From Micromussa lordhowensis (Eukaryota; Cnidaria; Anthozoa; Scleractinia; Lobophylliidae), in assembly GCA_964020085.1 (NCBI GenBank), contig OZ026597.1:20284021-20348020 (forward strand): a stretch of DNA of 64,000 bases, given 5' to 3'. The notes under the pieces are model-generated. The model was not told where the DNA came from. It searched no databases and saw nothing but the letters and a program-made list of their open reading frames with translations. Position numbers and translations under genes: made by a program. Positions 21,501-34,284 of the stretch are shown piece after piece. Numbering within the stretch: position 1 is the first letter of the stretch; the number at the start of each line of letters is the position of its first letter.

Positions 21501-24500
21501 ACTTACAGTAAGTGCATTTGTACATGTATATATTAAGTAGATAAATAGATTTGTCAGTTTTGGAAGTAAAGAACATCTATTTGTGTTGCAGCTTGAGAGA
21601 TTTAATACAAGGATGGCTGAAATGGACAAAAAACTAAATGATGAACTGCACTTGATTAAACATCAACACAGCAAATTGAGGGTATGCGTACTGAAATTAC
21701 AGTAAAACCTCACTACATCTCAACCTCGGCTTTCTTGGGTTCCCTGCATACTAGAACTCAAGTAATTCTCCCTTGCATTTACTAGTCACTTACTATTTGC
21801 TATCTCAAGCCCACTTCATCTCAACCTCTCTTTTGTTTCTCTTGAATTTAAGTTACTGCATGGGGTTTTTCGTAACTGTTGGTAATTAAATTACATATGT
21901 ATGTTGTCGCGTAGAAGATACGGTGACCTTGTGGTTAGTGTGCTGTTCTCCACATTTATTTAACAGTGTTGTGCTGTTGGACCATGGGACACTTTGCTCT
22001 CATTAGGAGGTGGTACTTCTGATTTTTTCTAATTTTTTTATGTTCCTCCTCCCATGCTCTCTCATGCACCACTCAACTCCTTTGCTTATGATTCAGTCAG
22101 ATATGAGTGCAAAACTGATGCACAGGTCTAGAATGAATTCATTGACCAAATAATAATTTAGCTGTTATATACTAAATCAACATTTTTTCTGTAAATCCGT
22201 TCATATCTTTTGTGATCAAATTTGGTATCTTCGATTTTCTGCTTGAACAAATTATAGTGTGTGATTCTGAACTAGATGATTGTGGTATCTGTAAGAAAGA
22301 AAAAAAGGCACTTTATAATTTAATTTAATCCATTTTCACTGCACACGCAAAAAATAAATTATACAGTATGAAAATAACATTACAAAGCTAAAATTCCTTG
22401 GATCTTTTGAGAAGTATATTTTTTCATGTCAACATTCTACTTCTTTGCTAAATAATTCATTCTTTTCACAAGTTTGAAATTGAAGAAAGTCAGCAGAATT
22501 CATTTTGGAGAATTATGATAAAACAAGTAAAATAAGAAACACCAATAGACGGCATACGTGTAGATGAAAGCTCTGCTCAAGGGCTTAGTGTTTACTTTTA
22601 ATATTATGTCTAAGTTATGCCACTGTACCCGTAATTTGATGTACTTCCATGTTTATTTTTGTTGAGATGATAATGGAGATTGTCCATGACCAATTGATCA
22701 GGAATGAGATATGGATGCTTTCTTCCTGATTGGGTTTATAAATACTTAACAGTGAGATTTAATATATCTGCTGGTTGATAAAATACAACCTGTGTTTTGA
22801 AACTCTTAATTCCTACCCATCAATGTTACATGACATTGCACTGAAAAAATATATTTATTTAATTTCGAGGAATATCAATCAAGTTACCTTTTCTGTCAGA
22901 ATCACATACATGCAATGTGGAATTTGCTTTCAATAAATTTAACTTTATGATGTGATGTATACTCAGTGGTACAGAATGCTACATGTACATACATTTTGAA
23001 AAAGGCCTGAGGCATAATTGTCATATAGCTGTACAATAAATTTATTGCGAATTTCCCATTTTCATTTTGCGCTTGGTAGCTTGAAAAAGGAATGATGAAT
23101 ATTTATGTTACCTTGTTTTAATCTACAACAGTGATATGAATAATTATTTTCTATTCAGAAGTTATAAACTCAAAAGTGAATAATTTATTGGGGTCATTCT
23201 AAAACTGAAACTGAAGTATTTAAATAATTCTAAATGAGGAACTTTGTTAATCCAGTGTCAAAGAGTAGTTTGTAATATATGTCATGTGGCTTAAAAGTTT
23301 ATCTGAAATGTTTGACAGGTACTGCTGAAGATATTATAGTTATTATGTACAAAAGTGTCATGTTTCACATTTTAAATTTTAAATTTCCAGCTTTATATAT
23401 TTCACTGTTGTTCAGGAGCAGTTAATAATAATTGTGTTGGCAGTGAGTTTCTGGGTTACCAGTAAAACCAAAAATATCTGTTTACTTGATGGCATGAAAT
23501 ATTATTGTATTGTGATGTGATACTACACATCTGTGAAAGATCTGTTCACAAAAATAATTCAGGTTTATTCATATTATTTTATTATATTGCCCGAAGACCA
23601 TAAAATTCACAAGCAAACATTTAAATTTTAGACATCACTGATAGCAGACTCATGTAAATTTATAAAACCAATTTATTGACATTGCGTGAAATGACAAAAG
23701 AAAGGTTTGCCACAATTTGATTGGTCTGTCTGTTTGCCATTAAAATTATTATAACCTTTAAACAAATATTGTGTGAACCTTGGTAGCTGAAAAAATTTCC
23801 ATACATAGAATTTAAAATTCAGGCAGTTCAGGTCATTGCAAAAAGGGATATTTGTTTGCTGAACAGTAATTTATGTATCAGCTTGAATAACAATCCTAAT
23901 GTTATGACCAGATGGACAATGTGCCCAGTGTATGTCGAAACAGATTCTGCAATTAAAATTTTCAAGATTAAAAGACCCCATCAAGTAAAGCTATTGGGAA
24001 TTTTTTATAGGATTTTATTGTGGCTTGACATGTCAAAAATCTAATTGAGTGAGAATTTAAATCATAAGTGATCAGCCCTTGGATTCTCCATTTCAGAGAC
24101 AATGTCATCACGGCTGGTAGGTTGAAATCAACCATTTTGTTTTATTTTGTAGTGGGTACCCTTTTGGATTATAGTTTCTGCTTTTCATTAAGCCCTTTAA
24201 ATTTTTTTAAATGGAAAATTATTTTGCCTAGATTTTCTTACTATTTTTTTTCTTACTAAGAAAATTTAGCTCAGAATGGGTATGGATATTCGTTGATTAC
24301 ATATTCAGTATTGAATGTAAACGTAGAGTGTGAAGTGTGATTTTAAGCATGGTGAAATTGAAAGGTGAATATAGCATCATCACAGTTAACTATCTTTCAG
24401 CTTCAATGTAGCATGATTATAATTTTATATTATTTTAATTGTAGACCTACAAGTATCTTGTTTTGTTTCATGTTAGTGGATATCTATAATATTGTTCTGA

Positions 24501-27500
24501 CCAATTTTCATAGCATACATTTAATCCTTTGGATAAAAGTGATATTTGTATTGCGTGTCTCTTGCTTCTTTAGTCTTCCAGGATTAAAACCTCCTTCAGA
24601 AATCCCCTAATAATGCTGAGAGAAGAACTTTAAAATTAAGAATTTAAATGGTGTGATTTCATTCCTGACAAGACAGTATAATTTTTGATTTCTTTAAGGC
24701 AGCCATTAATGCAGTGCCAGTAATACTATGATTTTAAATCTGGTTTGTATCCACGGATTTTGAGAAATTATTGAGCTGATAATTTCCAGTATCATTATTG
24801 AAATTTTACTTGGAAAAATATTGCAGTAATAATATTTTGTGTTATAGCAAATACAGCTTTCAATTAACTGTTCACAAAATATGGTTTAATCTACTGAATA
24901 TATAATACTGGACAGGTTCACCTTATTCAATGGTTTATAATTATTATACAATATGTGCAGATATCTTGAGTTTTGTTGTATTTTTCTGAGCCCCAAATGA
25001 CAGAAATAAAATATGACTCTACAGGTGTTGGGTGTTCTCTTAACCTAATGTGGTAAAATAGGGGGAATAATAACTCAATATATTTGATGGGCAAATAAAA
25101 GTCAATAGAAACAGGGTGCAAAGAAGCTTACCATTCATGCAAGCTGTAAGTAGTTCTAGCTTGGCCATCATTTTCACTCACCCTCACCATTATTCTTACT
25201 GGCACCATTAATAAAAACTAAAATTACTAAAATGTTAAAAATTAAAACAGTTATTTCTCTCTCTGAGTGGTGAAATCTTGGAATCTCACAATTAAGTACA
25301 TCTCCTGAATTTCAAACTTGCCAGATGCATCTAAATTGTAGTCAATTCCACATTTTATATTCTTAACCCTTTCACCACCAAGGGTCTCCCTTTGACGAGT
25401 AAAATCGTTGGGCATTAGACAGAGTAAAAGCTATAAGTGACCACTGGTGGTGAAAGGGTTAAAGAACATGGTAAAATTCAAAGCTGTTTCCTTATGGTGG
25501 ACATGCACACACCAAAAAAATACAAGAAAAGTGAGAATGGCGGAAACAGTTTCCTAATTTCCATAACATAACAATTTATTTTCACTTTCTATTCCTGGCT
25601 GGACATTGCAGTTGCAAGCAGCATGTAGAATATTAACATGATTTCAAATAATTTTGTTTGTTCCAGGCTAAAACAGAGGAGCGGAAGCTGTTGCCTCAAA
25701 GAACTGAAAGTCAAGAATCTGATCATGATGAGGAGCCAAGAGAAAATCAGAAGTTAAATAAGGAAAATAAACCGAGAGATAAAGTAGAAAGGTTGGACAT
25801 GCATGTATGCATTCAAGTGACACACAGATTACAATATTATTTATGGACAGGGAATGTGAGTTGAGATATGTGTGGACTCTGACTTTTCACTGCAGCTCTC
25901 ATCCCGCAGTAACTCTGCTACTGGTACCACCGGTAGTGTACAGGTATAAATCTACCCCAGGCTGAAGAACAACAACTTATTTTGGCCTTTAAAGGTATCA
26001 GTGTACCCCAAATTTTATCATTTTTCTATAAAAATGTTTTCTGCTTTTTCAGATAGATCATTTTGCAGTCTTTCATTAAAAAAAAAATTCTATGAAAAAA
26101 GGTTGATTCTAAGCAAAGTTATCAACGAAAAACATTTCTTTCCATTAATTATCTCTAATTGATAGCTGTCAACACCCTGTCACGAAGTAAATATTTGGAT
26201 TGAAAGATCACATGACAGACGCGGTGTTGTGCGATTTTCACACATTTGTGTTTGTTGTCGACGTGCTGCTTCGAGTGTTTTCTAATTTGAAGACTATAAT
26301 TTTAAAATCTTATATCTATTTCATGTTGTCGAAGAAAAAACGCAAAAGTGCTTGTCCTTTTATTAGTGCGAAGAAACCTTCAAAGAGGAAAAAGGGATCG
26401 AATTCATTCGATAAGGATCGAGCTGATGTGTTAGTGGCTAGTGATCAAGGTTCCTACTTTGAGCAGGAGAAATGATTGCTCTAGACAAGGAAAAGCAAAG
26501 ACGAACCCGCAGGACCGGACTCACAAGAGTTGTGGCAAAAGTTGGCCAGTCGAACAACTGTTGCCGGCGATCGCGTGCAAGAAAATCTCTCTAATCATAA
26601 CTTCCTTGGCACTTTCGCCGTTTGAAGTGGTAATTAACTTCTTGATCTCGAAAGTTTCCTTTCCCTTGTTTTTGCGAACGCTTTTTCCCTGTCTTCGGCA
26701 TCTCTCAAGCTGTCTCTTTAGAAGGAATGTGAATACACATTAGCTAGGGCTTTTAAAAAGTGGAAAACGAAAAGTATTCAGTCCTTACTAACCTTGCTGC
26801 GCGAGTGGCAGAAATCAGGTCTGGTCTTGCAAAGGATATTTCCCGCCAGGAGCGACATTTGAGCTCTCTTTATAATTGATATGAGCTCTATTGTTAAAGT
26901 AAAATAATCCTTCACTTGGTCCATCAACAGGTCATTAATTTTCCTTCATCTTATGTAATTGTTCATTACACTGGAAGAACGCCCTCAAGTATATTTTTCT
27001 TCATATCTCAAAACGAAAATTTCAGCGAGTGAAGGGCACATTTTGAGTTCGTTTCCGGCGAATTTTCAACACTTTTCGCTGAAATTTGGAGAGAACGTTG
27101 CCCGATGATCAGACGAAAAAACGGTGTTGGGGAATTTTTATTTTTTGCTTCTCTCACAAGTTAAGACTATTTTAGTGAAGAGAACGCATGTTTTTTCAAC
27201 TCTCAAAGTTTAACTGCATGTCAGAAACAAACCAGACAAGTAATCAAAATTTCCTGACACCGTTTTTTAGAGAAAGGTGTCAAGAAGACATAGCAATATT
27301 AATCGCGTTCTCCCACTCAAATCCGACCGGAAACGAAGTTGATTATTGAACCTCTGTACTTCTAGAAATAGTGGGCAATATTTGGGAAACCTTGAATTTT
27401 TTTACGTTAGTGAATAAACTGCCGTAATCTACAACTATTAAGCTTTCAGAAAATATAATTATACTTTCGTTGGGTTTGCGTCAACTGTCTGACCGTAAAG

Positions 27501-30457
27501 CGGCGCCGAAGAATGATGGCCATTTGGGGTACACTGATACGTTAAGGATGTTCACTCAAAAATGTTCTTGGTAGATTTTCTTCAAACTTCTTACTGTGGA
27601 CAGATAATGAATTACATGTATTTGTTTTAGAAATAAAAAATGGGGGTCATGGACTTCATTTCAGAGATAAAGAGTGTGGAAGACTAGTCTGATTTTGAAA
27701 AATTGGCACACGTAAATCAGCATGGTCTCCAGGGCTTTTAGCTTAATATATCGAAGATGAATCAATGGAGACAAACTCTCCTTGTAATATTTTGTATATT
27801 CAAGAGGCATTTGAAGCTGTCACACAGATAAACGAAGAACTAAATATTTCGGAATTCCATGGTGCATTTTGCAAAAAATTCAAATTTCTAATTAATAGAT
27901 TTTCGTCACTTTTTGCTAAATGTAGAAAATCGGTAGAGAAAATGATCCATCAAAAGAAAAATAGGGGTCACTGAACCTCCAGGATCGTTAAATCCAGGCA
28001 AATGTATAGCAATGGCCATCTATCCTATCATTGTTCATTTTATTACTTAGCGTGTGCTTGATGCATGGCGTGGCAGTAAGGATGCGCAGAAACAATTAGC
28101 TTGAACGTCCTTAAGTGTACATGTAACACATGTAAACAATGTTGAACCTTTAACATTAAATTCAATGTGGTAGGTTTTTAAACCATTACAGATGCATGGA
28201 GAGAATTGATTTGTTAGTTTTTGATCAATTGATTGATAAGAAAAATATGTCTTTTGTATTAGATCACATGACTATTAATATTAAGTTAGTATTTAGTTAG
28301 TAACTGTTTAACAAGCTATGTACACGGTACTATGAACAAGCCAAAGTTTCCCTGGAAGGAATGAGGCCATCCCCAAAAAACTGTTTTGTTTCCCATTGCC
28401 CTCTCTCTCTTGGTTTTAAAAAAATCTGACAAAAGAAATAATACTGACTAAGTTAACAAATAAATAATCCCAAATGAGTCTTGACTATTTTGTCTTCCCG
28501 GTGTTTGCTATTTCGCAATGGATCCACAAGCACTGTCTGACAACATTGTTATGAGGGCTGATGTAGACGTTAGAGTCCTTTGGAGACTTGTATGAATATT
28601 GTATTCAACTTTCGAACACCAAGAAAATTGGAGCAGGCAGTGAATCAAAAAGGTTTTTTTTTTACTTTTCCAAAAAACAAACTGGGCTGGTCAGGCAATG
28701 GGAAACAGAACATTTTATTGGGGTAGCCTTGATGAAAAAGCTACAGCTTAGCGTATAATGCTTACTTGAAAACGTGGTCAATCAATCAATCAATCAATCA
28801 GTCAGTCAGTCAGACACCTACAATTTTAGCCCAACAACACCCTTCTCTTCTAAAAGCAATGTAATGAATGAGGTAATTCAACTGAATTTCTTTTCATATA
28901 TTGTCTTAGGAAATCAGGATTGTTTGCATCATTGCAAGCTTCTTTGAGTGCAGCAAGGACTGGAATTCAGGGATTTTGGGACAAGTAAGTAGCTTTCACT
29001 GCAGAGGTACATGTACATAACAACAATTTTTTATAATAAGACCTCTTTATTAATGCCAATAATTTGCAGGTCCTCGCCAAGGGAGCATAGACGTTCAACT
29101 CAAGCAGTACCCTCAGAGGACAATGATGATAGTGAAGACGACACAGAAAAGTTGACACATCGTCCAAATTCAAAAGTTCCTGAAGTGCCGGATGGTTTTG
29201 ATAATCATGATGAATTTACAAGGTGATTGCTGGTATAGTATAGTATATTTACAATAGACCATTTTACAGTTGTCTGCTCAGTGGCCTGGCCTTTGAATGA
29301 CCGCAAGGCTGGAGGTGACCTTGATACAGACCTTACTGCCTTTGTTGTGTAAAGCAAGTTGTTCTAATGCTAACTGCTAGTAGGTGTATTTACATGACAA
29401 AAACAGAGAGCAAGGTCTTCTCCAGCCTCGCTGCCATTCAAAGGCCAGGTCACGGAACAGACAACTGTAAAATGGTCTATTAGTGCAGAGTTAATTGTGA
29501 CTGTACCTTGTGCTTATCTGTGGAAAGCTCCCTTGTATATATAATTTCCCAACAAATTTAATGTGCCTTGGAGAGTATACTATTGGCACAGTATATTTTT
29601 GGATTAAAATGTTCCTGTACATAATAATTATGTATATTTAGGTAGTTTATATATATATTTTATCATTATTAAATTATTACATTGCACTGATGACATAAAC
29701 TTACAAATATGCAAGTGAACACATGAAAGATCATAATTATATTTGAACTCCAGACAAAGATGTAGACATTGAATGACTATTGTACGTCATAACATAGAAA
29801 ATTCAAAAAAATGTTGGCAAATATGAAGTTATTCCAATGCCCACAAACATGGCCAAGCAGCATTAGATATAAATTTACATTGTGTAGTGGTCATTATTAT
29901 TGCATATAATCACACTTTTTTGTTGTCATCACATGAAAAATTATGTGACTTGTGTAGTATCCAGTTTGTTGATAAACAATAGTAAAAATTAAAAAAATTA
30001 TAACAATTATTAATAAAAAGTAAAAAATAATTATACAGGTTCTGCATAAAAGTTTATTTATTATGCAAGGAGAGCTGAAAAAGAGCAGATCACTGCATTT
30101 GATTGAATAGAACTTACAATAAACTATGACATTTGTATCATTTGTACATTTCTTCTGCTTCCAGACCCATTTCACAAAACAGTGATGTTTTGATTTTGAC
30201 TGTAAATAGAAAGCCCCAAGTCTATTTTTTACATGGTTTTTCACTAAAGTTTTGTATCAGATTATGAACACGTACATGTATAAGCCTACTAAAAACATTT
30301 GATAACTGGTTTGCATTTTATTTTCAGAGAAATGGAAGCAAAAGGAGGTTTAACTTACAAGAGTGCTGATAGAACACTTCAGCAACTAACCCATGATGCA
30401 TTGCCTCCCCCACTCTCTCTTCAACAACTTCAAGCTGGAGATCAACCAGACAAATAG
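18519..30457 (+). CDS. Unidentified 400-residue coiled-coil/acidic protein
   Basis: Seven exons join without a stop: 18519-18572, 19885-20460, 21592-21681, 25667-25791, 28910-28984, 29070-29222 and 30328-30457, with intron phases 0,0,0,2,2,2. The start MSIIDGENELDGDD is the first ATG in frame. Exon two (192 residues) looks globular, with PKLQWASFKQYHQLYAVG and GKLRNGFYVSSNGLVFSS. Exon three is a likely coiled coil (MAEMDKKLNDELHLIKHQ). Exons four to six are charged, with acidic Ser runs (SEDNDDSEDD). The end is LQAGDQPDK. No signal peptide or membrane segment. I do not recognise the family. Phase agreement at all six junctions is strong evidence that the gene is real. Donor four (GTTGGA) and donor six (GTGATT) are weak. 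Confidence 0.82.
18573..19884 (+). other. Intron 1 of the unidentified gene
   Basis: Contains a GCGGATC palindrome near 18856-18882 and, at 19234-19695, a probable MITE with TCTTGTCTA-type ends and many TTTATGTGACAA motifs in both orientations. No exon seen. Confidence 0.5.
19234..19695. repeat. TATGTGACAA-rich repeat, probable MITE
   Basis: At least six copies of (T)ATGTGACAA or its complement between 19310 and 19490 and another near 19665. The outer motifs TTGTCTAGAC (left) and GTGTAGACAAGAC (right) are roughly inverted. Superfamily and duplication not determined. Confidence 0.5.
20461..21591 (+). other. Intron 2 of the unidentified gene
   Basis: AT-rich, donor GTACAC, acceptor TGTTGCAG. 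Nothing recognised inside. Confidence 0.5.
21682..25666 (+). other. Intron 3 of the unidentified gene, 4 kb, AT-rich
   Basis: A pogo-like end relic near 21702 (CAGTAAAACCTC), a tRNA-like SINE scrap near 21910-22000, and a TTAA-flanked MITE at 25367-25458. The remainder is AT-rich without coding signal; all open frames here are short and without homology. Confidence 0.5.
25367..25458. mobile_element. piggyBac-like MITE, 92 bp
   Basis: TTAA at 25363-25366 and 25459-25462 flanks perfect ends CCCTTTCACCACCA and TGGTGGTGAAAGGG. A TTAA duplication with CCC ends fits piggyBac. Confidence 0.78.
25993..27541. mobile_element. TTAA-flanked DNA transposon, 1.55 kb, non-autonomous
   Basis: The ends share GTATCAGTGTACCCCAAAT in inverted orientation (left about 25994, right about 27522-27540). 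TTAA stands on each side (25989-25992 and 27542-27545), as in Kolobok or piggyBac. Two small frames inside (26200-26475 basic and Lys-rich; 26441-26743) have no recognisable domain. It lies in intron 4 of the unidentified gene. Confidence 0.7.
27546..28110. mobile_element. TTAA-flanked MITE, 565 bp, adjacent to previous one
   Basis: Starts GGATGTTCA and ends TTGAACGTCC (inverted). TTAA at 27542-27545, shared with the neighbouring element, and at 28111-28114. Kolobok-like by duplication and ends. The 69-residue frame inside has no known domain. Confidence 0.65.
28775..28812. repeat. Tetranucleotide microsatellite
   Basis: About five AATC units pass into three AGTC units. Confidence 0.85.
29253..29481. 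mobile_element. MITE with AATAGACCATTTTACAGTTG ends
   Basis: The two ends are perfect inverted copies over more than 20 bp. CTGGCCTTTGAATG and its complement repeat inside. It lies just after exon 6 of the unidentified gene. Duplication uncertain because the TA is part of the palindrome. Confidence 0.75.
29482..30327 (+). other. Rest of intron 6 of the unidentified gene
   Basis: AT-rich; no feature recognised. The antisense frame 29897-30244 is hydrophobic and low in complexity and is not supported. Confidence 0.45.
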
Positions 30458-30591
30458 AAATGAAATTATTCCAGTATTTAATGTTGATTTACATTCTGTT
30501 CTATAGGTTATACTGTATGTAAAGGCCACATCTGTCCAGTGTACCAGTATTATCAAAATAACCTGTTTCAAAGAGAAAAATAATGGATCTG

Positions 30592-30926
30592 TTCTGGAAA
30601 TAGTTTCCAGTATTTTCCAAGACTTCTATTTTGATGGGTCATTATACCCACTCTATATCAGTTGATGCCAAAATCATGGTATTGAAAAACTGCCCAATCA
30701 TTGGTGAACATGTTGCTCTCAAGTTTGTTTGGCTTCATAGGGTATGTAGCAACAATATGACATCCTAAAAACTCTCTTAATGTTAGCTTTAAGTGCTTAT
30801 AACTCCAAAACTAGCTCGGTGACACCCATTTTATATTTAAGAAATAGAAAACATGTACCGTGTTTCTATCGAGTTATAGAAACACAAGTGAAAGTTTGGG
30901 AGAATGAGAAATGCTGTGGGAACACG

Positions 30927-30957
<31 letters not shown>

Positions 30958-31275
30958 GAGTTCTCCCAAAGTTTCACGAGTGTTTCTATAACTCGATAGG
31001 AACACGGAGAACATGTCTTCTATTTCTTTTAGAAAATCCTGTGACAAAGAAAAAGAAAAACAACTTGTTTACTTCGATCATCAAAATGTAAATTCTCTAT
31101 GCTCGGGCCATCATTACGTCAACAGCTTGTATTAGTTCTGTGTTTCTATCGAGTTATAGAAACATGGTTATGAACCAATCAGTGTGCGTATTTGCTCTGG
31201 ATTATTTTCTAATATCCAATAGTAATTAGCACGATAACATAATTATGCGAAGGGGTTCAGAGCCACCTTAAATTG
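30592..31275. repeat. Dispersed repeat, copy 1, with fold-back insertion
   Basis: 30592-30830 and the end near 31250 match 51035-51400 in reverse orientation (for example GATGGGTCATTAT and GGTTCAGAGCCACCTTAAA). A fold-back of about 190 bp at 30839-31027 (arms with TTTCTATCGAGTTATAGAAA) sits within, and half an arm recurs at 31138-31165. Confidence 0.6.
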
Positions 31276-32204
31276 ATCTTATCTCTAACCTTAACAATAG
31301 TAGTACTATTTGTTCATTTTGAGAAAAAAGAAAGATATGACAACATGTAAGGAACATGTTCTTTATAATGAAGTGATGTTTCTTTTCAGAGTAAGCCTTC
31401 AAAATATGATTCTTGTAAATAGAATAATGTATGGTTTAGTCATGTGATTGATATGCTAGCATACCACATATTTTTAAGCAACGGAAACACGGAAACGCAT
31501 TTGAAGAATATGGGAAAAACCCAAAAATGGAATTGAAATGATGGCAATTTAATGTGTAGAATAAGAATGGTAAACATATTAGTATTATACAGATTAGCTT
31601 TTCAATGATGGTGATGAGGATAATGATGAATAACTGACTCTACTGATGCAGAATCTTTCAATCTTTTGAAGAGAATTACAGAGGAAGTGATATGATAACA
31701 AGAATATGCCTGTAGAAATATAGTAGTAGTATAGTAGTATACGTGTCTCCTAGAATTTACGTAATTTCATGTTGTTGTTATTTCTCTGTTAGAAATATAG
31801 TACATAGAAGATATTTGTTTCAAAGTTTAATTTTCACTATCATTTTTTTAAAGTGGATTTTAATAAAAAAAAAAAACTTGCTTTCTTTCAAGTTGTTTCC
31901 ACACAGTTTGTACAATGTCAATTAGGTGAGCTTCATGCTTAGTTGTTGGGAGAATACCATGATCAACATGGAGGGATGGGGGGGGGGACTCTCATATCAA
32001 ATAATTGGGGTGCTCGCCGTACCTTTAGGGGGCTAAAAACACTGTATTGGTACCTCCTAGGGTGATCAGCCTTAAAAGGTCCGCAGCAGGAGCTTTTGCA
32101 GTATGTTTTGGGGCACTGAGCCTAACAAATATGATAGGATATAATGTCTTGTTTTAGAATTGGTACCTCTTAGGAGTAAAAAACATTTCAAGCCATGCCT
32201 CCAA
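31276..32204. other. Intergenic stretch without gene
   Basis: AT-rich, with a G run at about 31976-31988 and GTACCTCCTAGG-type phrases at about 32050 and 32452 that hint at an old repeat. No gene seen. Confidence 0.4.
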
Positions 32205-32309
32205 AGTATAGGGATATATTTTCCAATATTTCGGAAGGCATGGCCTTCCTTCCTCAGGGTGTAAGGAAGGCCGTGCCTTCCGAAATATTGGAAAATATAT
32301 CCCTATACT
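32205..32309. repeat. Perfect fold-back of 105 bp
   Basis: Arms AGTATAGGGATATATTTTCC... and complement, one mismatch in about 46 bp, loop of about 11 bp. Likely a young palindromic MITE. Confidence 0.8.
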
Positions 32310-32823
32310 GTGTAATCAGCCTTGCTTATTCTCGTGTATTATTCAACTTATAGCTGATTAGATTCTCTACAGCGAGAGGATCCGGTACTTCTGTTTAGTC
32401 ACGGTGGTCCTTACAAAAATTAACGTTTGACATGCCTCCAAAACAGGATCTTGGTACCTCCTAGGGATTCTTTTCAAAATTTCCAACAAGAACTCTCTTT
32501 TTTTACTATAGGAGTTCAAGTTATGTATTTATATGCTACAATAAGAATTTTTTTTGTTTTAAAAATAGAAAAGTTGCACCCAAAGAGAAAAGAACAGGTG
32601 TCATATTACTACCCCAGCTCCCCAATATTATTATTATGGCCACATTCCTGTCCCCATGGTGGCCATTGTGGAGAGGTTACACTATCATTACCAGCCTTTT
32701 GGTGTGAGGTATTGGTTAGGATAGTTTGTCATTTTGCTCAAAAGAATGTTGGGAGGGCAACGCTCTTACTTTACATACTCAAATGCAGGAGTTTTGTCTC
32801 AAAGAAGGTGAGCAAATAGACAC

Positions 32824-33284
32824 TTAAGTCAAAAATAGTCAAAATTAAAAACATATACCAGCACTAGAAAGAACACCCGTTTACTTTAGTAATCCTGCAA
32901 AGTTTCAGCATTTGAGGTATAATATCATCTGAGAAAATGTAAGTTGAAAATTGAAAAAAATTAGACGTTTGTATGACTGGTAGTCTCCTTCGCAGCCGTT
33001 ATTAGGGTCGTCACGCAATGCTTCTCCCCACTAACGGCCGTTAGTGGGGAGAAGCGTTGCGTGATGACCCTAATAACGGCTGCGAAGGAAACTATATGAC
33101 TGGGGGTATAATGCATTCCCCCAGTCATACAAACGTCTGTAAATTTCACAATTTTCAACATACATTTTCTCAGCTAGTATTACACCTGAAATGCTGAAAC
33201 TTTGCAGGGTTACTAAATTAAATGTGTTCTTTCCAGTGCTGGTATACATTTTTAATTTTAGTTAATTTTAACTTATTTGAATTT
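32824..33284. mobile_element. Inverted-repeat MITE with nested insertion
   Basis: The left arm 32824-32971 and right arm about 33104-33284 are inverted copies with moderate divergence (GTATGACTGG, CTGAAACTTTGCAGG, ...). A younger 114 bp palindrome splits them at the centre. Confidence 0.7.
32981..33094. mobile_element. 114 bp palindromic MITE with 9 bp duplication
   Basis: Flanked by exact TATGACTGG (32972-32980 and 33095-33103). Almost fully palindromic with centre ACTAACGGCCGTTAGT; ends TAGTCTCCTTCGCAGCCG and complement (one mismatch). A 9 bp duplication fits Mutator-like better than hAT elements. Confidence 0.85.
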
Positions 33285-33493
33285 TTGGCCGCCATTTTGG
33301 AGAAGGGTCTATTGTCTGGTTTATTTCATTTTTATTTAATAACAAAATCATGTCAAAAAATTGCACCTGAGATATGTTCTCTACAGTGAGCAAGTTATAT
33401 GGGTCAGCGATTCTCAGGCTTAGATGAAAATTCTGTCGTAAGCTAAATGTTTCACCCTACCAATTCATTGTGGCATAGGAACCATATGTCAGA

Positions 33494-33930
33494 GAGATGT
33501 GGTGGCCTAATGGTTAGTGCACAAGACTCTAAATCCTTGGACTAAAATCTCACTTTTCCAAAAGAGAGCACAAAGTGACCAATATTACAAAATGATGCCT
33601 CCACTCCTTGCAAACTGAAGGATGCCACAGAGGTCTCATTGGGATGGTATCGATTATATAAAATGTTCCGAAACGAGATAAAAGGAGTTACCGTACACAG
33701 AAATGTAAAACCAAATCGAAAAACAATCCTGAAAAATTCATTCTCAGAAAAGTTGCCCAAGGTTCCCTCAAAGATGTAATGGTTCATCCATAACGGCCTT
33801 CAGTGTCTCTGCTCTCTCTAGACTTTTTCACTGGCTGCATACAATAAGTCACCAGTTACAGGGGTCATGTGCTGTGTTCTTGGATAAGACACTTTACTTA
33901 CAGTTTTTCCCTGATCCAACCAAGTGTGTT
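33494..33930 (+). mobile_element. Old tRNA-derived SINE in two pieces
   Basis: A box phrase TGGTGGCCTAATGGTTAGTG at about 33500 and the downstream SINE phrase TGTGTTCTTGGATAAGACAC at about 33872, separated by unrelated DNA (about 33560-33850). Confidence 0.55.
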
Positions 33931-34019
33931 AACCATTTAACCATAAACAAATCAGCTCAATTGATATAATTTCTATATTCTTCTTTATATTTATATTCCG
34001 TATGAACTAAGAGCTTTTT

Positions 34020-34136
34020 CACATCCTGGCTGCGCAAAAATTGGGAAGAGAGCAAGAACATTGAAGAAGCAGACACCATCAATTTTTTGCTCTTGTCCCT
34101 TCGCAACTGTAAGGAACACTTGCTACGCAGGCTAGA
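34020..34136. repeat. Decayed copy of the hAT-like palindromic MITE
   Basis: The right end GGAACACTTGCTACGCAGGCTA matches the TIR of 6718-6988 with one change. The left end is eroded and the purine-rich middle is much shortened. Confidence 0.6.
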
Positions 34137-34284
34137 TATTCTATGTTTAATAGGTCAGCCACTGGCTTGTGCTATAAAAGTAATTTGACCACTTAAGCAG
34201 TCAGTGATACAGGCTACTTGGAAAAAAATTCCGATTCCCAACAGGGGTCAAGTTGATATCCTTCCCCACCCTGGTTATGGTCTC

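Noticed and set aside
26200..26743. Basic protein gene
   Set aside because: Inside a non-autonomous transposon, two overlapping short frames without domain or splice support.
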